From Lewinella sp. IMCC34191 (GTDB lineage: Bacteria > Bacteroidota > Bacteroidia > Chitinophagales > Saprospiraceae), in the NCBI RefSeq assembly GCF_003390935.1, contig NZ_QNQZ01000006.1, forward strand, positions 62,001-126,000: DNA of 64,000 nucleotides. The letters are read 5' to 3'. Shown here in pieces: positions 25,501-32,532 of this stretch; positions within the stretch are counted from its first letter, which is position 1; every line of letters begins with the position of its first letter. The position numbers and the translations under genes are program-made. The notes under the pieces are model-generated. The model did no database searches. It saw nothing but the letters and a program-made list of their open reading frames with translations, and had not been told where the DNA came from.

Positions 25501-28156
25501 CGAGGGCGATGCCCGGCTGGACAAGGTTTACATCAGCAAGGAGATATCCCTCCCGGACGGTCTCGGCAAGCCCGCCACGAATTGCGGGAGCACCATCAAT
25601 CAGGCCCCGGTGGCCCGGGCTGCCGCCTCTCCTACCGAAGGCGTAGCTCCCCTCGACGTGAGGCTTGACGGAACCGCATCGAGCGATGACGCCGGAATCG
25701 TACGGTATGTGTGGACGTGGAACGACGGAGGCTTCGCTACCGGATCGACGGTAGACGTATCCTTCCCCACCGGCTTCTACGATGTGACCCTCACGGTCAT
25801 CGATGCGGAGGGAGCGGCTGACTCCGAAAGCCTGCGGATAAATGCCTACGACCCGAACGCGGACTCGGACGGCGACGGCGTTCCGGATCTCGCAGACAAC
25901 TGCCCCACCTTGGCTAACCCCGATCAGCTGCTGCCGATCTTTTACGCGGATGTCGACGGTGATGGCTGGGGAGACGCAAACGACACCATCCGCAGCTGTT
26001 CGCCTCCACCCGGTTACGCGGACCGCGCCGGAGACCTTTGCCCAACGGTAGCCGAGTCTGTCCAGCATGACTTCGACGGAGACGGCCTCGGGGATGCCTG
26101 TGATCCGGATGACGACAACGACGGCGTACCGGATGAGCTGGACTGCGGACCGCAAGACGACGCCATAGGCGCAAAATATCGCTACTACCGCGACGAAGAT
26201 GGTGACGGATTCGGCAATCCCGGCAATTCCCTCCTGGCCTGCACCCTCCCCGAGGGTTACGTTACCAACGGCACGGATAATTGTCCCTACCTGGCCAACC
26301 CCGATCAACTCGATTCGGATGGAAACGGGACGGGCGATGCCTGCGAGGGCATAGTAAATACCCGAAACCGGTACTGGCTGGAAGCCGAATGCGCCTTGGT
26401 GGGTTCGAGCTGGTCCATTCAAACGGATGAGCTGGCCAGCGAGCGGGCATACGTCCACGCTCCGGGAAAGTATTCCATGTCCTCCCCTCCAGCGGATGTC
26501 GAGGCAAACTATCTCCGGTTCGTGGTTGACCAGGCGGAGGCCGGCTCGTATTACCTGTTCGGACGAATTGCCGCCGACGATTCCGACAACGACAGCTATT
26601 GGATACGCGTCAATAATGGCGACTGGGTCCGTTGGTACCGCGGGATAACTAAGGACGGACAGTTCCACTGGAACCAACTACCAGGGACTACCAACCTGAC
26701 GGCCGGGGTGAATGTGCTTGACATTGCCTTTAGGGAGGGCGGGGCGCGCCTGGACAAATTGCACCTGAGTACGGAAAATCCCCTTCCCACGGGTGAGGGC
26801 CAAGCGGCTGACAACTGCGGAGCTCCGGCCGCGATCCCCCCGGTCGCCGCGGTAGCCGAGTCCTCCATCAATGGTGCAGCCCCCTTAAGCGTGCTACTGA
26901 ATGGAACCCCCTCTTACGATCCGGACGGCACCGTTGAATCGTATGCCTGGTCGTGGGGGGAAAACAGCATGAATGGCGATTCCATCCGGGTCGACTTTCC
27001 GGCCGGGACCTGGACCGTAACGCTGACCGTGACCGACAACGACGGACAATTCGATCGAACGACCGTTGAAATCGAAGTTTTGGATCCCGAGCTGGATACC
27101 GACGGCGACTCGGTTCCCGACCTCACGGACAACTGCCCGGAGATTTACAATCCCGACCAGGCACTGACAACGTACTACGCCGATGAGGACGGGGACGGAC
27201 TGGGTGATCCGGAGCAATTCCTGACCGCCTGCTCCCAACCCGCCGGCTTCGTCAATAATGATCTGGATAACTGTCCAACCGTCGCCAGTTCCGATACCGG
27301 CGACGCAGACGGGGACGGAATCGGAGATCCCTGTGACACCTTCGAGGGCGAGTCCATCGACCTGGCATGGGAGGCCGTCTGTGCCGACCTGGGCGCGAAG
27401 TGGGAAATACGCACCAGCACTGAAGCGGTGAGCGGCTCCTTCATCCGATTTTCCGGGAACCATCGCACGGGCGTGCCTACCGGGGAGGAGCCGGACCAGC
27501 AGGCCAATTTCGCAATTGAAATTCCCGAAGACGGCACTTACTACGTCTTCTTCCGGCTCAACGCGCCCAGTAGCAGTAAGAACTCATTCTGGGTACGGGT
27601 AGACGAAGGCCCCTGGATGAAGTTTTGGAAGAAGGAAAACGGTGATCAAATCCTGACCGACGGATTCGAGTGGACACGGTTAACGGACGATACCGCACCG
27701 GTTTCCTTTGATTTTGCCGCCGGAAGTCACGTGCTCACCGTAGCAAACCGGGAAGCCGGCACGGAATTGGATCGTATTCAGCTATCTACCAACCACGCGC
27801 TACCCGACGGACAGGGTGTCGCGGCCGATTGTGACCGCTCCGTAGCGGCCCGATTTGGAATGACCATTGAGGAACAGGCGTTACTACCGAAAACGGATTT
27901 CGCTCATGAGTTGCTTCTCTATCCCAACCCGGTAAGCGACCGGCTGTACGTTGCCGTTCGAAGCCCTTTTCTGGGCCGCGTCACGCTACGAACGTATGAC
28001 TTCGGGGGTAAAGTAGTGGACGAACGGACGGAAGACAAGTCCGGCACTAACCTGGAAACCTTCATCGATACGCACCATCTGCCAAGCGGTACTTACCGAA
28101 CGGTAATGATCACCGGCGATCGAACGACCGTGCGGACGTTCATTAAAGTGCGGTAG
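16589..28156 (+). CDS. Giant T9SS-secreted multimodular protein (3855 aa)
   Basis: One uninterrupted frame of 3855 residues. Order by approximate residue: signal peptide 1-23; BACON/Ig-like 28-125; Ig-like Big_5 130-240; a beta-propeller resembling sugar-dehydrogenase folds 250-700; ASH-like domain 705-808; two tandem copies of an ASH + ~190-residue module ending in YILAFE...QDLVAVVRNV or YILCFEE...QDNVFLLRNV (815-1300); BACON-like 1305-1404; malectin-like 1404-1581; chitobiase-like Ig ~1590-1680; an IENMSK-type ASH module and a module with CDWQDN 1681-2020; cadherin/He_PIG-like 2021-2120; Ig-like WTGPNG domains 2120-2350; a MopE-type metal-binding motif (DADGDGFGD...DGTDNNCDG) ~2364; malectin 2434-2588; then three rounds of PKD, thrombospondin type 3 repeats and a LEAEC...NC domain (2593-3749); T9SS sorting domain 3773-3855 (LLLYPNPVSDRLYVAV). 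Probably a calcium-stabilised, surface-attached or secreted glycan-binding adhesin; no catalytic domain is certain. Confidence 0.85.
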   Translation: MKSFYLTAIGLAVLFHSVSLFASGPTGPVLSFDRASITLEYDGRSSAPVAVVGLTTSDGSTPVITLSDDPHAGNWLIYPSLASPGQFTVAVRSGLPVGTYQTNLIATAPDYDAAEISISLHVTGEGAQQPRVIAAYPPTGSRGVPTSISLSANDLYLPNPVDGIYGVANESIDPATVYLTKLPSGATVPATVNGTGGGDAINLTPLLPLEANTTYRFTIAGVTDLSGSPFEVYQSTFTTGTGGGDSGGNLGQVAFRSAGAVTSGQQYTSLTIGPDGKLYGLSITGTIDRWDIAEDGSLAGRQTLTVLPDTYGVRSAIGFTFAPSATADNLVAYVTHCSGTLNNAPAWDGKLSRLSGPDLENEALVITNLPRSRRDHLTNSIAFRPGEDRVLYFLQGSNTAGGAPDNAWGNRLERLLSASALRLDLDKLPESAWPLNAKTTMNAAAINAVDTYSPTLGPGTGTYTENGQVYPDDGTYNPYFTEAPLTLFATGIRNAYDLVWHSNGQLYVPTNGTAAGSNSPASIDGTRRPDGSLYSGTGYPPVPGALANNTQRDWLFRIDPGQAAGYYGHPNPLRGEFVLNRGSVDVSTYPAGVIADPNYRGAAYDFAYNKSPNGVIEYRSNAENGNLQGALLVCRYSGGSDLIALMPDGPNGDIQTIKIGIPGFTGFTDPLDLTEDVNTGNLYVSDFGTGEIVLLKPTNQATAQPAITLSRKDVVVDATVGEQVKVTLYVANVGNAPLLNTFVNLQGPEAAAFAIEATQLPDELLPNSSASVEVTFQPATAGVKFASLTLGGSNGQPTTIPLNGLGRRGTEAAEQPSLQEIFNVLRLDVDSGDEDPTTSTFDVSGNDYNRLLGDELDLQQFQRASDGPVTVEVLAAFDAESVDPVTALGWYTGEDAANATEVLSISNALSGNGQSLYPTVTGAASFDPGRAAFGLYSRWPVAADRLVFGEHARNTFDPLVSRHLRVYPYPGEEDAYILAFERETAGYEYQDLVAVVRNVEAATGTTVTALPKELLFETTVDTDGNATMTATVQLRNEGTAPVEISSSAFTGAFADQYRMDDPAGIVLLPGVDRSFDVTYAPDRTYDRLGHQPASLSFSSTGLSESETTVALHGLKKAGFEGDAEPALQDVLLTLGYGVDVGWTTLANHLDPSPMGEEVITPYFQLAGPGSAELIPLARYSPAGAVPFGWFTDTPAPNRHQLATLADGLANAQRLYPPTESGGTRFNPRDSIFGVYIDLPERDRSDYSTDVQNDGNVHRTRVYPARDRSGQLLPNTYILCFEEAANGDYQDNVFLLRNVKPAGDGAQVLSFIENSMSLSAIPGQFSAAFHNRINASGPRSDPSITLSSDRPWIVLPQDALGGVDLPFGVDAFDLEAGNYSATVTATSPGYLPTTVAIAVEVSREKIYTLRVNFQDDNFDPPADYVADIGEAFGLRPGGHQYGWIDPVSRQPAENLDNAEGKSRGVLVSSPDVVKLVYSFNVLDNVKLETPHPRHWEVAVPNGSYRVAVGIGDVKLRNSRHTLRVEGVTLVDDFIPEPDNMVTSATGVVTVKDGKLTVDDIGVAPWGNTKISYLRIEQVSGPTIAPDVRASITGPMDTEGHYRGSAIVSLSATDRSGGSEVISLRYSLDGAPFTAYERALSLAHTGSSSFEAHSLKVRAVDARGNVGELDTMLTVAAASGALLRIENMSKLRTTDLSVPGDHLFSFQRIKEPDIINGQPTRAHDRIKVRMHNEGTAPLTVYGFELGDTARFAVEGFDPANGPITVPPGTYTDVTGVFKAVEPKGVGKIVFYDTLRILSNADNAGEVRPEFRGGYMQYTEGGNELSNQSVFETLGFGTEVGRDENRKLIVRPSSDRPSDERVDAGYEGDLILSGYFEQADRSQEVRMIHLGAFHGFSGSRMELRNSSNQVVSGMSYNHGNYYYNSLLPRTTNFSDEIAGDRTSTINGSFQIYIEGYRSTGHGYQNSIMGIRVYKAKDAAGNVIPNAYIAIQDYVGSGCDQGGGNCDWQDNIAYITNIRPVAKPSAGEIADRQVDAGTADRYVLGEVFDRGYPGNRLSFTGRLSDGSPLPEWITVDPRTGTVSSLPPYQVAGRSYDLRITATDYNLVTATAGFQLRITADTGPCEINANVDGRQKVIYCAGASVELRGFTGSGIYRWTGPNGYTSSQRNPKVTEPGTYTLRSGTLANGDCGRASTVVVTEDFSQSPALTISASSPYLSCTVGTVVLTAESAAANATFAWTSNGRTIGTGATLSVSKPGRYDLSASTGDGCSTETSITVTEDFTPPSAGVGGTVTLCEGAGTVSLYEQLASLGGEPQPGGQWTFFDRPVTDAFDTATGFRGTYRYTVGGRVGCAASSAELVVRVIASTRFYRDADGDGFGDSAVAVDDCSAPGGYVSNASDCNDANPNVHPGAAEICDGTDNNCDGAVDEGAACVASGPAVRINAGGPATYHDGILFSADQHYYDGNAYTNSRVDLPTIYQSERTSGDPFYVRYYFPLERGEYLVRLHFAEIYWGAPGGGSGGDGKRIFDVVAENTKLMDDYDIHREVGSSTAVVKEFRVTNNDNYFFIYFDGRRSEGGVDQPKISALEVISMDAAGPNASPVARATATPSVGTAPQAVSLDGSLSTDSDGSIVSYQWNWTGGSASGPSTMVTLEDGTYEVTLTVTDNDGARDAATVQVEIGTEIEDADGDGIADEEDNCPTRYNPEQNVLTFYADADGDGYGDPANSLQSCFPPDGYVTNNADNCPDYPSDNLTDTDGDGWGDACDDDDDNDGVRDTDDCAPLDREVSAPRLFYADRDGDGYGDPAEATLACVQPAGFVTNGSDNCPATANPGQEDSDADGIGDSCTGAPSTTAYWLEAECGTVGSVWTIRYDDQASETGYVDARGNNDLQNAPADVPANQVRLSIPNGLAGTYHLFARISAADPSSDSYYFRINGGNWNPWYRSIIADGTFHWNRHRNQIELTDGINTIDFAWREGDARLDKVYISKEISLPDGLGKPATNCGSTINQAPVARAAASPTEGVAPLDVRLDGTASSDDAGIVRYVWTWNDGGFATGSTVDVSFPTGFYDVTLTVIDAEGAADSESLRINAYDPNADSDGDGVPDLADNCPTLANPDQLLPIFYADVDGDGWGDANDTIRSCSPPPGYADRAGDLCPTVAESVQHDFDGDGLGDACDPDDDNDGVPDELDCGPQDDAIGAKYRYYRDEDGDGFGNPGNSLLACTLPEGYVTNGTDNCPYLANPDQLDSDGNGTGDACEGIVNTRNRYWLEAECALVGSSWSIQTDELASERAYVHAPGKYSMSSPPADVEANYLRFVVDQAEAGSYYLFGRIAADDSDNDSYWIRVNNGDWVRWYRGITKDGQFHWNQLPGTTNLTAGVNVLDIAFREGGARLDKLHLSTENPLPTGEGQAADNCGAPAAIPPVAAVAESSINGAAPLSVLLNGTPSYDPDGTVESYAWSWGENSMNGDSIRVDFPAGTWTVTLTVTDNDGQFDRTTVEIEVLDPELDTDGDSVPDLTDNCPEIYNPDQALTTYYADEDGDGLGDPEQFLTACSQPAGFVNNDLDNCPTVASSDTGDADGDGIGDPCDTFEGESIDLAWEAVCADLGAKWEIRTSTEAVSGSFIRFSGNHRTGVPTGEEPDQQANFAIEIPEDGTYYVFFRLNAPSSSKNSFWVRVDEGPWMKFWKKENGDQILTDGFEWTRLTDDTAPVSFDFAAGSHVLTVANREAGTELDRIQLSTNHALPDGQGVAADCDRSVAARFGMTIEEQALLPKTDFAHELLLYPNPVSDRLYVAVRSPFLGRVTLRTYDFGGKVVDERTEDKSGTNLETFIDTHHLPSGTYRTVMITGDRTTVRTFIKVR

Positions 28157-28182
28157 GCAGTTATTTATTCCGGCTAGTCGAA

Positions 28183-28216
28183 CGGGGCTACGCACGCGGT
28201 GTGTAGCCCCGTTTTT
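28183..28216 (+). terminator. Intrinsic terminator of the giant gene
   Basis: A 13-bp stem (28183-28195 with 28199-28211, left arm CGGGGCTACGCAC, one G-T pair) with a 3-base loop, followed by TTTTT. It starts 27 bases after the stop. Confidence 0.8.
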
Positions 28217-28387
28217 GTGTAGCTTCCCCACGCCCGGAGCAGCCATGAACGCGCTTCGGGCTGAGCAAATTTGTCTCATTTAAAGATTTTATGCGATCTT
28301 TAGCGCCTCCGATTCCACTAACAACCTTGCACGACGTGTGGGATCGAGACCTTTCCAAAATGTAAACATGCTTTTCTTTCATCCGTT

Positions 28388-28405
28388 CCTGCCCACCTGG
28401 GCAGG
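28388..28405 (+). promoter_or_regulatory. Perfect palindromic hairpin in the leader of the 1085-aa gene
   Basis: CCTGCCCA (28388-28395) and TGGGCAGG (28398-28405) are perfect inverted repeats separated by CC, 40 bases before the ATG at 28446. It may be a protein-binding site or an mRNA hairpin. A weak promoter-like pair, TTTG (28270-28273) and GATCTTTA (28295-28302), lies upstream. Confidence 0.3.
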
Positions 28406-28419
28406 TGGCGGAAGTATTC

Positions 28420-28440
28420 GCTTTTTTTATTTAAACCAAC
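28420..28440 (+). promoter_or_regulatory. Shared leader element GCTTTT...AAACCAAC
   Basis: GCTTTTTTT followed by TTTAAACCAAC ends 5 bases before the ATG at 28446. The same element precedes the two paralogues at 34097 and 38430. It occupies the ribosome-binding position, but is not a Shine-Dalgarno sequence. Confidence 0.45.
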
Positions 28441-28445
28441 CGCAT

Positions 28446-31400
28446 ATGTTAAGTAATGTTACCCGCTACGGCCGAGGCTATCCGGCCCTGCTGCTGCTTT
28501 TGTTTACGCTTACGGCCTTTTGGTCCGCCCCCCTATCCGCCGCCGCCCCCGCCAAGGGACCTATAGTACGGATTGAAAACATGAATAAAATTCCCGGTAC
28601 CGACCGAGGATTTCCGGCCGATGACTATTTTACCTTCAATAAGATCGACCGAAACACCAACAGCCGCGGCATCAAGCTAAAGGCCACCGATACGCACCAG
28701 ATGCGTATCCACAACGATGGCGATCAGACGCTTGTCATCACCAAACTCACGAGCAGCTACCCCGACGACTTCGCCGTCACCGGCGTGAAAATTCCAAAGG
28801 GCGGCCTGAAGATCGCTCCGGGGAAATACGTCACGGCCACCGTTAAATTTGTCACCGACCGGGGACGAGGCAAGCGCGTGATCACCCAAGAGCTCGAGAT
28901 GAAGAGCAATGCCGCCAATGCCAAGCAGGTCAAAGTGACCTTCAGCGGCATTTATATGACGCGTCCGGAAGGAGCCTGGGAAGTGGACGCCCAGCAGATC
29001 TTCGACGCCTACGGCTTCTCCACGATGATGGGTAAAGACGGAAAAGGCGAGGTGATTACCCGCCCAAGCTCTGATTTCCCCACCGCGGCACGGGTCAATG
29101 CCGGAAAAGAAGGCGACCTCATTATTGCCGATTATTTCGAACAGGCGGACCCCAACAAACCGGTCCACATGCTTCAACTCGCCGCCTTCCACGGTCCCGG
29201 TGGCGCGCGGACGCAACTCCTCGCCCTGGGAAATAAGGTGGTTGCCGACATGGATTATGACCACGGCGGCCACTGGCACCAGAGTGTCTTTCCACGGGAA
29301 TCCAACACCTCGGACAAAATTGCAGGGGCCAGCGCCAGACGCATCCAGGACCCTTTCAAAATCTCGATCAATAACTACAAGACCACCGGCGGCACCGGAA
29401 ACGGAAGCCTGAAGGATAAGATCCTGGGCGTTCGCGTCTATCAGGCCATCGACCACCGGGGCCGGATCATTCCCAACGAATACATCCTCCTCATGGACTA
29501 CATCGGGTCCGGTTGTGGCGAAGGTTCGCACAATTGTGACTGGAACGATAACGTCGCGTACCTCATCAACGCTCGGCCGGTGAGTAAGCCGACCGCCAAA
29601 GACCTGGCCGACCAGAAGGTAAACCCGGGCAAGAAGATCGATATTAAAGTGAACGGCGCTTTCAACCAGGGCTACCCCGGCAACGAACTGACTTACGCCG
29701 CAACGCTGGTCGGTGGCGGCAAGCTACCGAGCTGGATGGAACTCGACAAAAGCGGTAAGCTAAAAGTCGACGCCCCCAAGAATGCCGGCGGAAATAGCTA
29801 CCGCATTCGCGTCACGGCCACCGATTTGAACCGGGTTTCGGCATCGTCCAATTTCACGCTGACGGTCGGAAACGCTTCCAATAGCTGCGAGGTCAATGCA
29901 AATGCGGACGGAAGCGAAAAACTATTGGACTGCGACGAAGACGACGGCGTCAAACTCGACGGATACTCATCGACCGGCAAATACGAGTGGACCGGCCCGG
30001 GTAAGTTCAAGAGCAATAAGCGAAATCCAACCGTATACAAGGAAGGAACCTACACCCTCACCGGTGGTAAAGGCTGTGGAGCAACGAGTACGGTACGCGT
30101 ATCGGTCGATCCGGACTGCGAAGATGAAGAAGAACCGGAAGTGAACGCTTCTCCCCTTGCAAAAGCGAGGGCCAGCGCAACTTCCGGCGTGGCTCCGCTA
30201 CGGGTGACCTTCGACGGTAACGGATCTTCGGACTCGGACGGTAAAATCGTCAGCTACGAATGGCGCTGGCAGGGTGGAAAAGCCAGTGGTAAAAGCAATA
30301 CCCTTACCCTCGGCGCCGGTCGCTACGACGTAACCCTTACCGTACGGGATGACGATGGCGCCACGGACACGGATAAAGTGGTCGTTAACGTACAGCCCAA
30401 ACCGGTGGACCCTCCCACCGACGGCCAGGAAATCACTTACTGGCTGGAAGCGGAGTGTGCCACCATTGGTGCGAAATGGTCGGTCGGCAGTGCCGGTGAC
30501 GCCTCTAACGGCAGCTTCGTAGTCGTCAAAAATGGCAATGCCTACCGCTCGGCACCTGCGGATCGCGCCGCTAACCAGCTGAGTTTCACCTTCCAAGCCT
30601 CGCAGAAAGGAGCCTACCGACTATTCTCCCGCGTGCTGGCGCCCAATGGACAGGATGACTCCTTCTACTTCCGCGTGAACGGCGGAGCCTGGAAAACCTG
30701 GGATCGAGGCCTCCGGACCGGCAAGAGCTTTGCGTGGCGGTCCTTTGATGATGAACGGGTCAGTCTTAAGTCCGGCACCAATACCATCGATTTCGCTTTT
30801 CGGGAGGATGGAACCAAACTGGATAAACTGTACCTGACCTCCGGTAAAACGCAGCCCAAAGGCATGGGTAAAGCCGTGGATAATTGCCAACCGCTGGCCG
30901 ATGACGGAACCGACGAATGGCTCGAAGCCGAATGCGGAAACGTTAGTGCGGGTTGGACGATTGAGACCGCCAACGGAGCATCGAACGGCCGCTATTTGGT
31001 CTTTAAGGGCCGACGCTCCCTTCAGGCACCGCGTGGCGGAGAGACCGGCCGGACGGTAACCTACGACATCGACGTAACCACACTGGGCGAATACCACCTG
31101 TTCGTTCGGATGAACGCGCCCTCGTACGGCGACAATTCCATGTTCGTGCGGGTAGATAACGGCCGCTGGGTAAAAATGTGGAAGAAGCTCGGAGGCGGTA
31201 AACTGGAAACGCGCGGCTTTCAATGGCGCAAAGTGAACGATGACGAAAAAGACGTCACCTTCCGCCTGAGCCCCGGTAAGCACACCATTACGCTGGCCAA
31301 TCGGGAGTCGGGAACCAAGATCGACAAGTTCAATCTTTCCCTATCCGCGGAACCACCCGTAAGCGAAGGGGCCACTGCCGGCAACTGTAGTTCGGCTAAA

Positions 31401-31703
31401 GCACGCACCGCCGCCAATCTGGACAATCGACTGCTGGATGGCCCAACCAACACTCAGACGGTAGAGCTCTATCCTAATCCGGCCACGAGTGAAGTCAACG
31501 TGACCTACACGGACGATTACGAAGGAGACGTAGATGTAATGGTCTTCGACCTAAATGGAAGAATGGTCAAGCGTAGCCAATTGGTCAAATCGCCCGGCAC
31601 ACTAAATGCTCGCCTGGAAGTCAGCGACCTTCCGGCTGGTATGTACCAGATTCGTATTCTTACCGCGGGCCGGCCCGTCGTGCGGCCTTTTGTTAAGCAG
31701 TAA
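28446..31703 (+). CDS. T9SS-secreted multimodular protein with two LEAEC domains (1085 aa)
   Basis: The ATG at 28446 gives a signal peptide (GYPALLLLLFTLTAFWSAPLSA); the frame is open further upstream but lacks one. Approximate order: ASH-like module with IVRIENMNKIPGT (33-175); ~200-residue module with VDAQQIFDAYGF...YILLMDYIGSGC...NCDWNDNVAYLINARP (178-378); cadherin/He_PIG-like (378-475); Ig-like with EWTGPGKF (480-560); PKD (562-650); two LEAEC...NC domains (664-815 and 821-980); T9SS sorting domain (1005-1085, VELYPNPATSEVNV...). It is the third quarter of the giant protein in miniature and is clearly its paralogue. Likely a secreted glycan-binding protein. It is unusually lysine-rich compared with its neighbours. 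Confidence 0.85.
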   Translation: MLSNVTRYGRGYPALLLLLFTLTAFWSAPLSAAAPAKGPIVRIENMNKIPGTDRGFPADDYFTFNKIDRNTNSRGIKLKATDTHQMRIHNDGDQTLVITKLTSSYPDDFAVTGVKIPKGGLKIAPGKYVTATVKFVTDRGRGKRVITQELEMKSNAANAKQVKVTFSGIYMTRPEGAWEVDAQQIFDAYGFSTMMGKDGKGEVITRPSSDFPTAARVNAGKEGDLIIADYFEQADPNKPVHMLQLAAFHGPGGARTQLLALGNKVVADMDYDHGGHWHQSVFPRESNTSDKIAGASARRIQDPFKISINNYKTTGGTGNGSLKDKILGVRVYQAIDHRGRIIPNEYILLMDYIGSGCGEGSHNCDWNDNVAYLINARPVSKPTAKDLADQKVNPGKKIDIKVNGAFNQGYPGNELTYAATLVGGGKLPSWMELDKSGKLKVDAPKNAGGNSYRIRVTATDLNRVSASSNFTLTVGNASNSCEVNANADGSEKLLDCDEDDGVKLDGYSSTGKYEWTGPGKFKSNKRNPTVYKEGTYTLTGGKGCGATSTVRVSVDPDCEDEEEPEVNASPLAKARASATSGVAPLRVTFDGNGSSDSDGKIVSYEWRWQGGKASGKSNTLTLGAGRYDVTLTVRDDDGATDTDKVVVNVQPKPVDPPTDGQEITYWLEAECATIGAKWSVGSAGDASNGSFVVVKNGNAYRSAPADRAANQLSFTFQASQKGAYRLFSRVLAPNGQDDSFYFRVNGGAWKTWDRGLRTGKSFAWRSFDDERVSLKSGTNTIDFAFREDGTKLDKLYLTSGKTQPKGMGKAVDNCQPLADDGTDEWLEAECGNVSAGWTIETANGASNGRYLVFKGRRSLQAPRGGETGRTVTYDIDVTTLGEYHLFVRMNAPSYGDNSMFVRVDNGRWVKMWKKLGGGKLETRGFQWRKVNDDEKDVTFRLSPGKHTITLANRESGTKIDKFNLSLSAEPPVSEGATAGNCSSAKARTAANLDNRLLDGPTNTQTVELYPNPATSEVNVTYTDDYEGDVDVMVFDLNGRMVKRSQLVKSPGTLNARLEVSDLPAGMYQIRILTAGRPVVRPFVKQ

Positions 31704-31772
31704 CCCGCTGTTGCATCGCATCCACAGTCTACGTTGAACCGGGCTGTATGCGAACATGCTGACTAAACCTTA

Positions 31773-31800
31773 GTAGGCGAACCCACCCGGGTTCGCCTAC
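31773..31800 (+). terminator. Intrinsic terminator of the 1085-aa gene
   Basis: A perfect 12-bp stem (31773-31784 GTAGGCGAACCC with 31789-31800) and a 4-base loop, followed by TTCCGTTCT. The T-run is weak, so it may work in one direction only poorly. Confidence 0.55.
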
Positions 31801-32532
31801 TTCCGTTCTAGGCCCCACTTGGAGGTATCGACCGGGTCCATATGCACCTTGTCGCTTCGGGCGGGACGTCCATTGCGCTTCTCCTCCTGAAATTAAATTA
31901 GAAGCCTACTGCGAACGTGAACTCGCCCGAAATCACCAACCCTGGTGACGATTGCAAGCAGGCTGACATTGCGAAAACGGCAAAAACCCGCTTCAGCTAC
32001 GCATTGAATATTTGACATGCTTAACTTCCAATAATTCAAGGAGTTAAACCGCTAACAATTGACCGGAATGGCCTGACACCTTAGCCTATCGACCAAATGA
32101 ATGGAAGAAATAGGCACATCCAAGCGGTTGAAACATCCTGACGTAAGGAATCCGCCACATTAGCGTAGTGATTTTGGAAAGCTCTTCTTTCCCCTCGCTT
32201 TGACACCCACACCTACCCATACATACCGCACCGATAGACATCGGTAAACCGCTTACCGGATCGCTCCGGCTGGAAGGCGTATGTATTATGTTGATTTAGG
32301 AAGCTTACACGTTGACTTGCATTTCTCCATTAACCGATGATCTTTTTTCCTATCCCGGGTAATTATCCGGTATTGAAAAAAGCCAGCTAAACTTCATTAC
32401 CTGCAGGCAGGTAACCAGTCGTTTAATGCCCTGACAGTGGGGATTTTACATTTATTATACCAAGCGAATTACTACAATTTTACGCACGTTTACTATCAGT
32501 TATAATAGTCACAAGACACTAAGAACAACACC
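31801..32532. other. Long intergenic region, AT-richer and without genes
   Basis: About 730 bp between the terminator of the 1085-aa gene and the decayed paralogue. It is noticeably richer in A and T than the flanking genes and is broken by stops in all frames. A 30-codon minus-strand frame around 31806-31900 ends in a protein-like KWGLERK but has no start or length to support it. No IS ends, tRNA or promoter was identified with confidence. It looks like decaying sequence. Confidence 0.4.

Noticed and set aside
25004-26677. A 557-codon open frame on the minus strand inside the giant gene
   Set aside because: It is a mirror of the GC-rich, Asp/Gly-rich thrombospondin and PKD repeats on the plus strand; its translation is low-complexity with no recognisable domain or start context.
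31806-31900. Minus-strand 30-codon fragment ending KWGLERK
   Set aside because: It looks like the tail of a protein, but has a stop just upstream, no start and no recognised family; too short to call.
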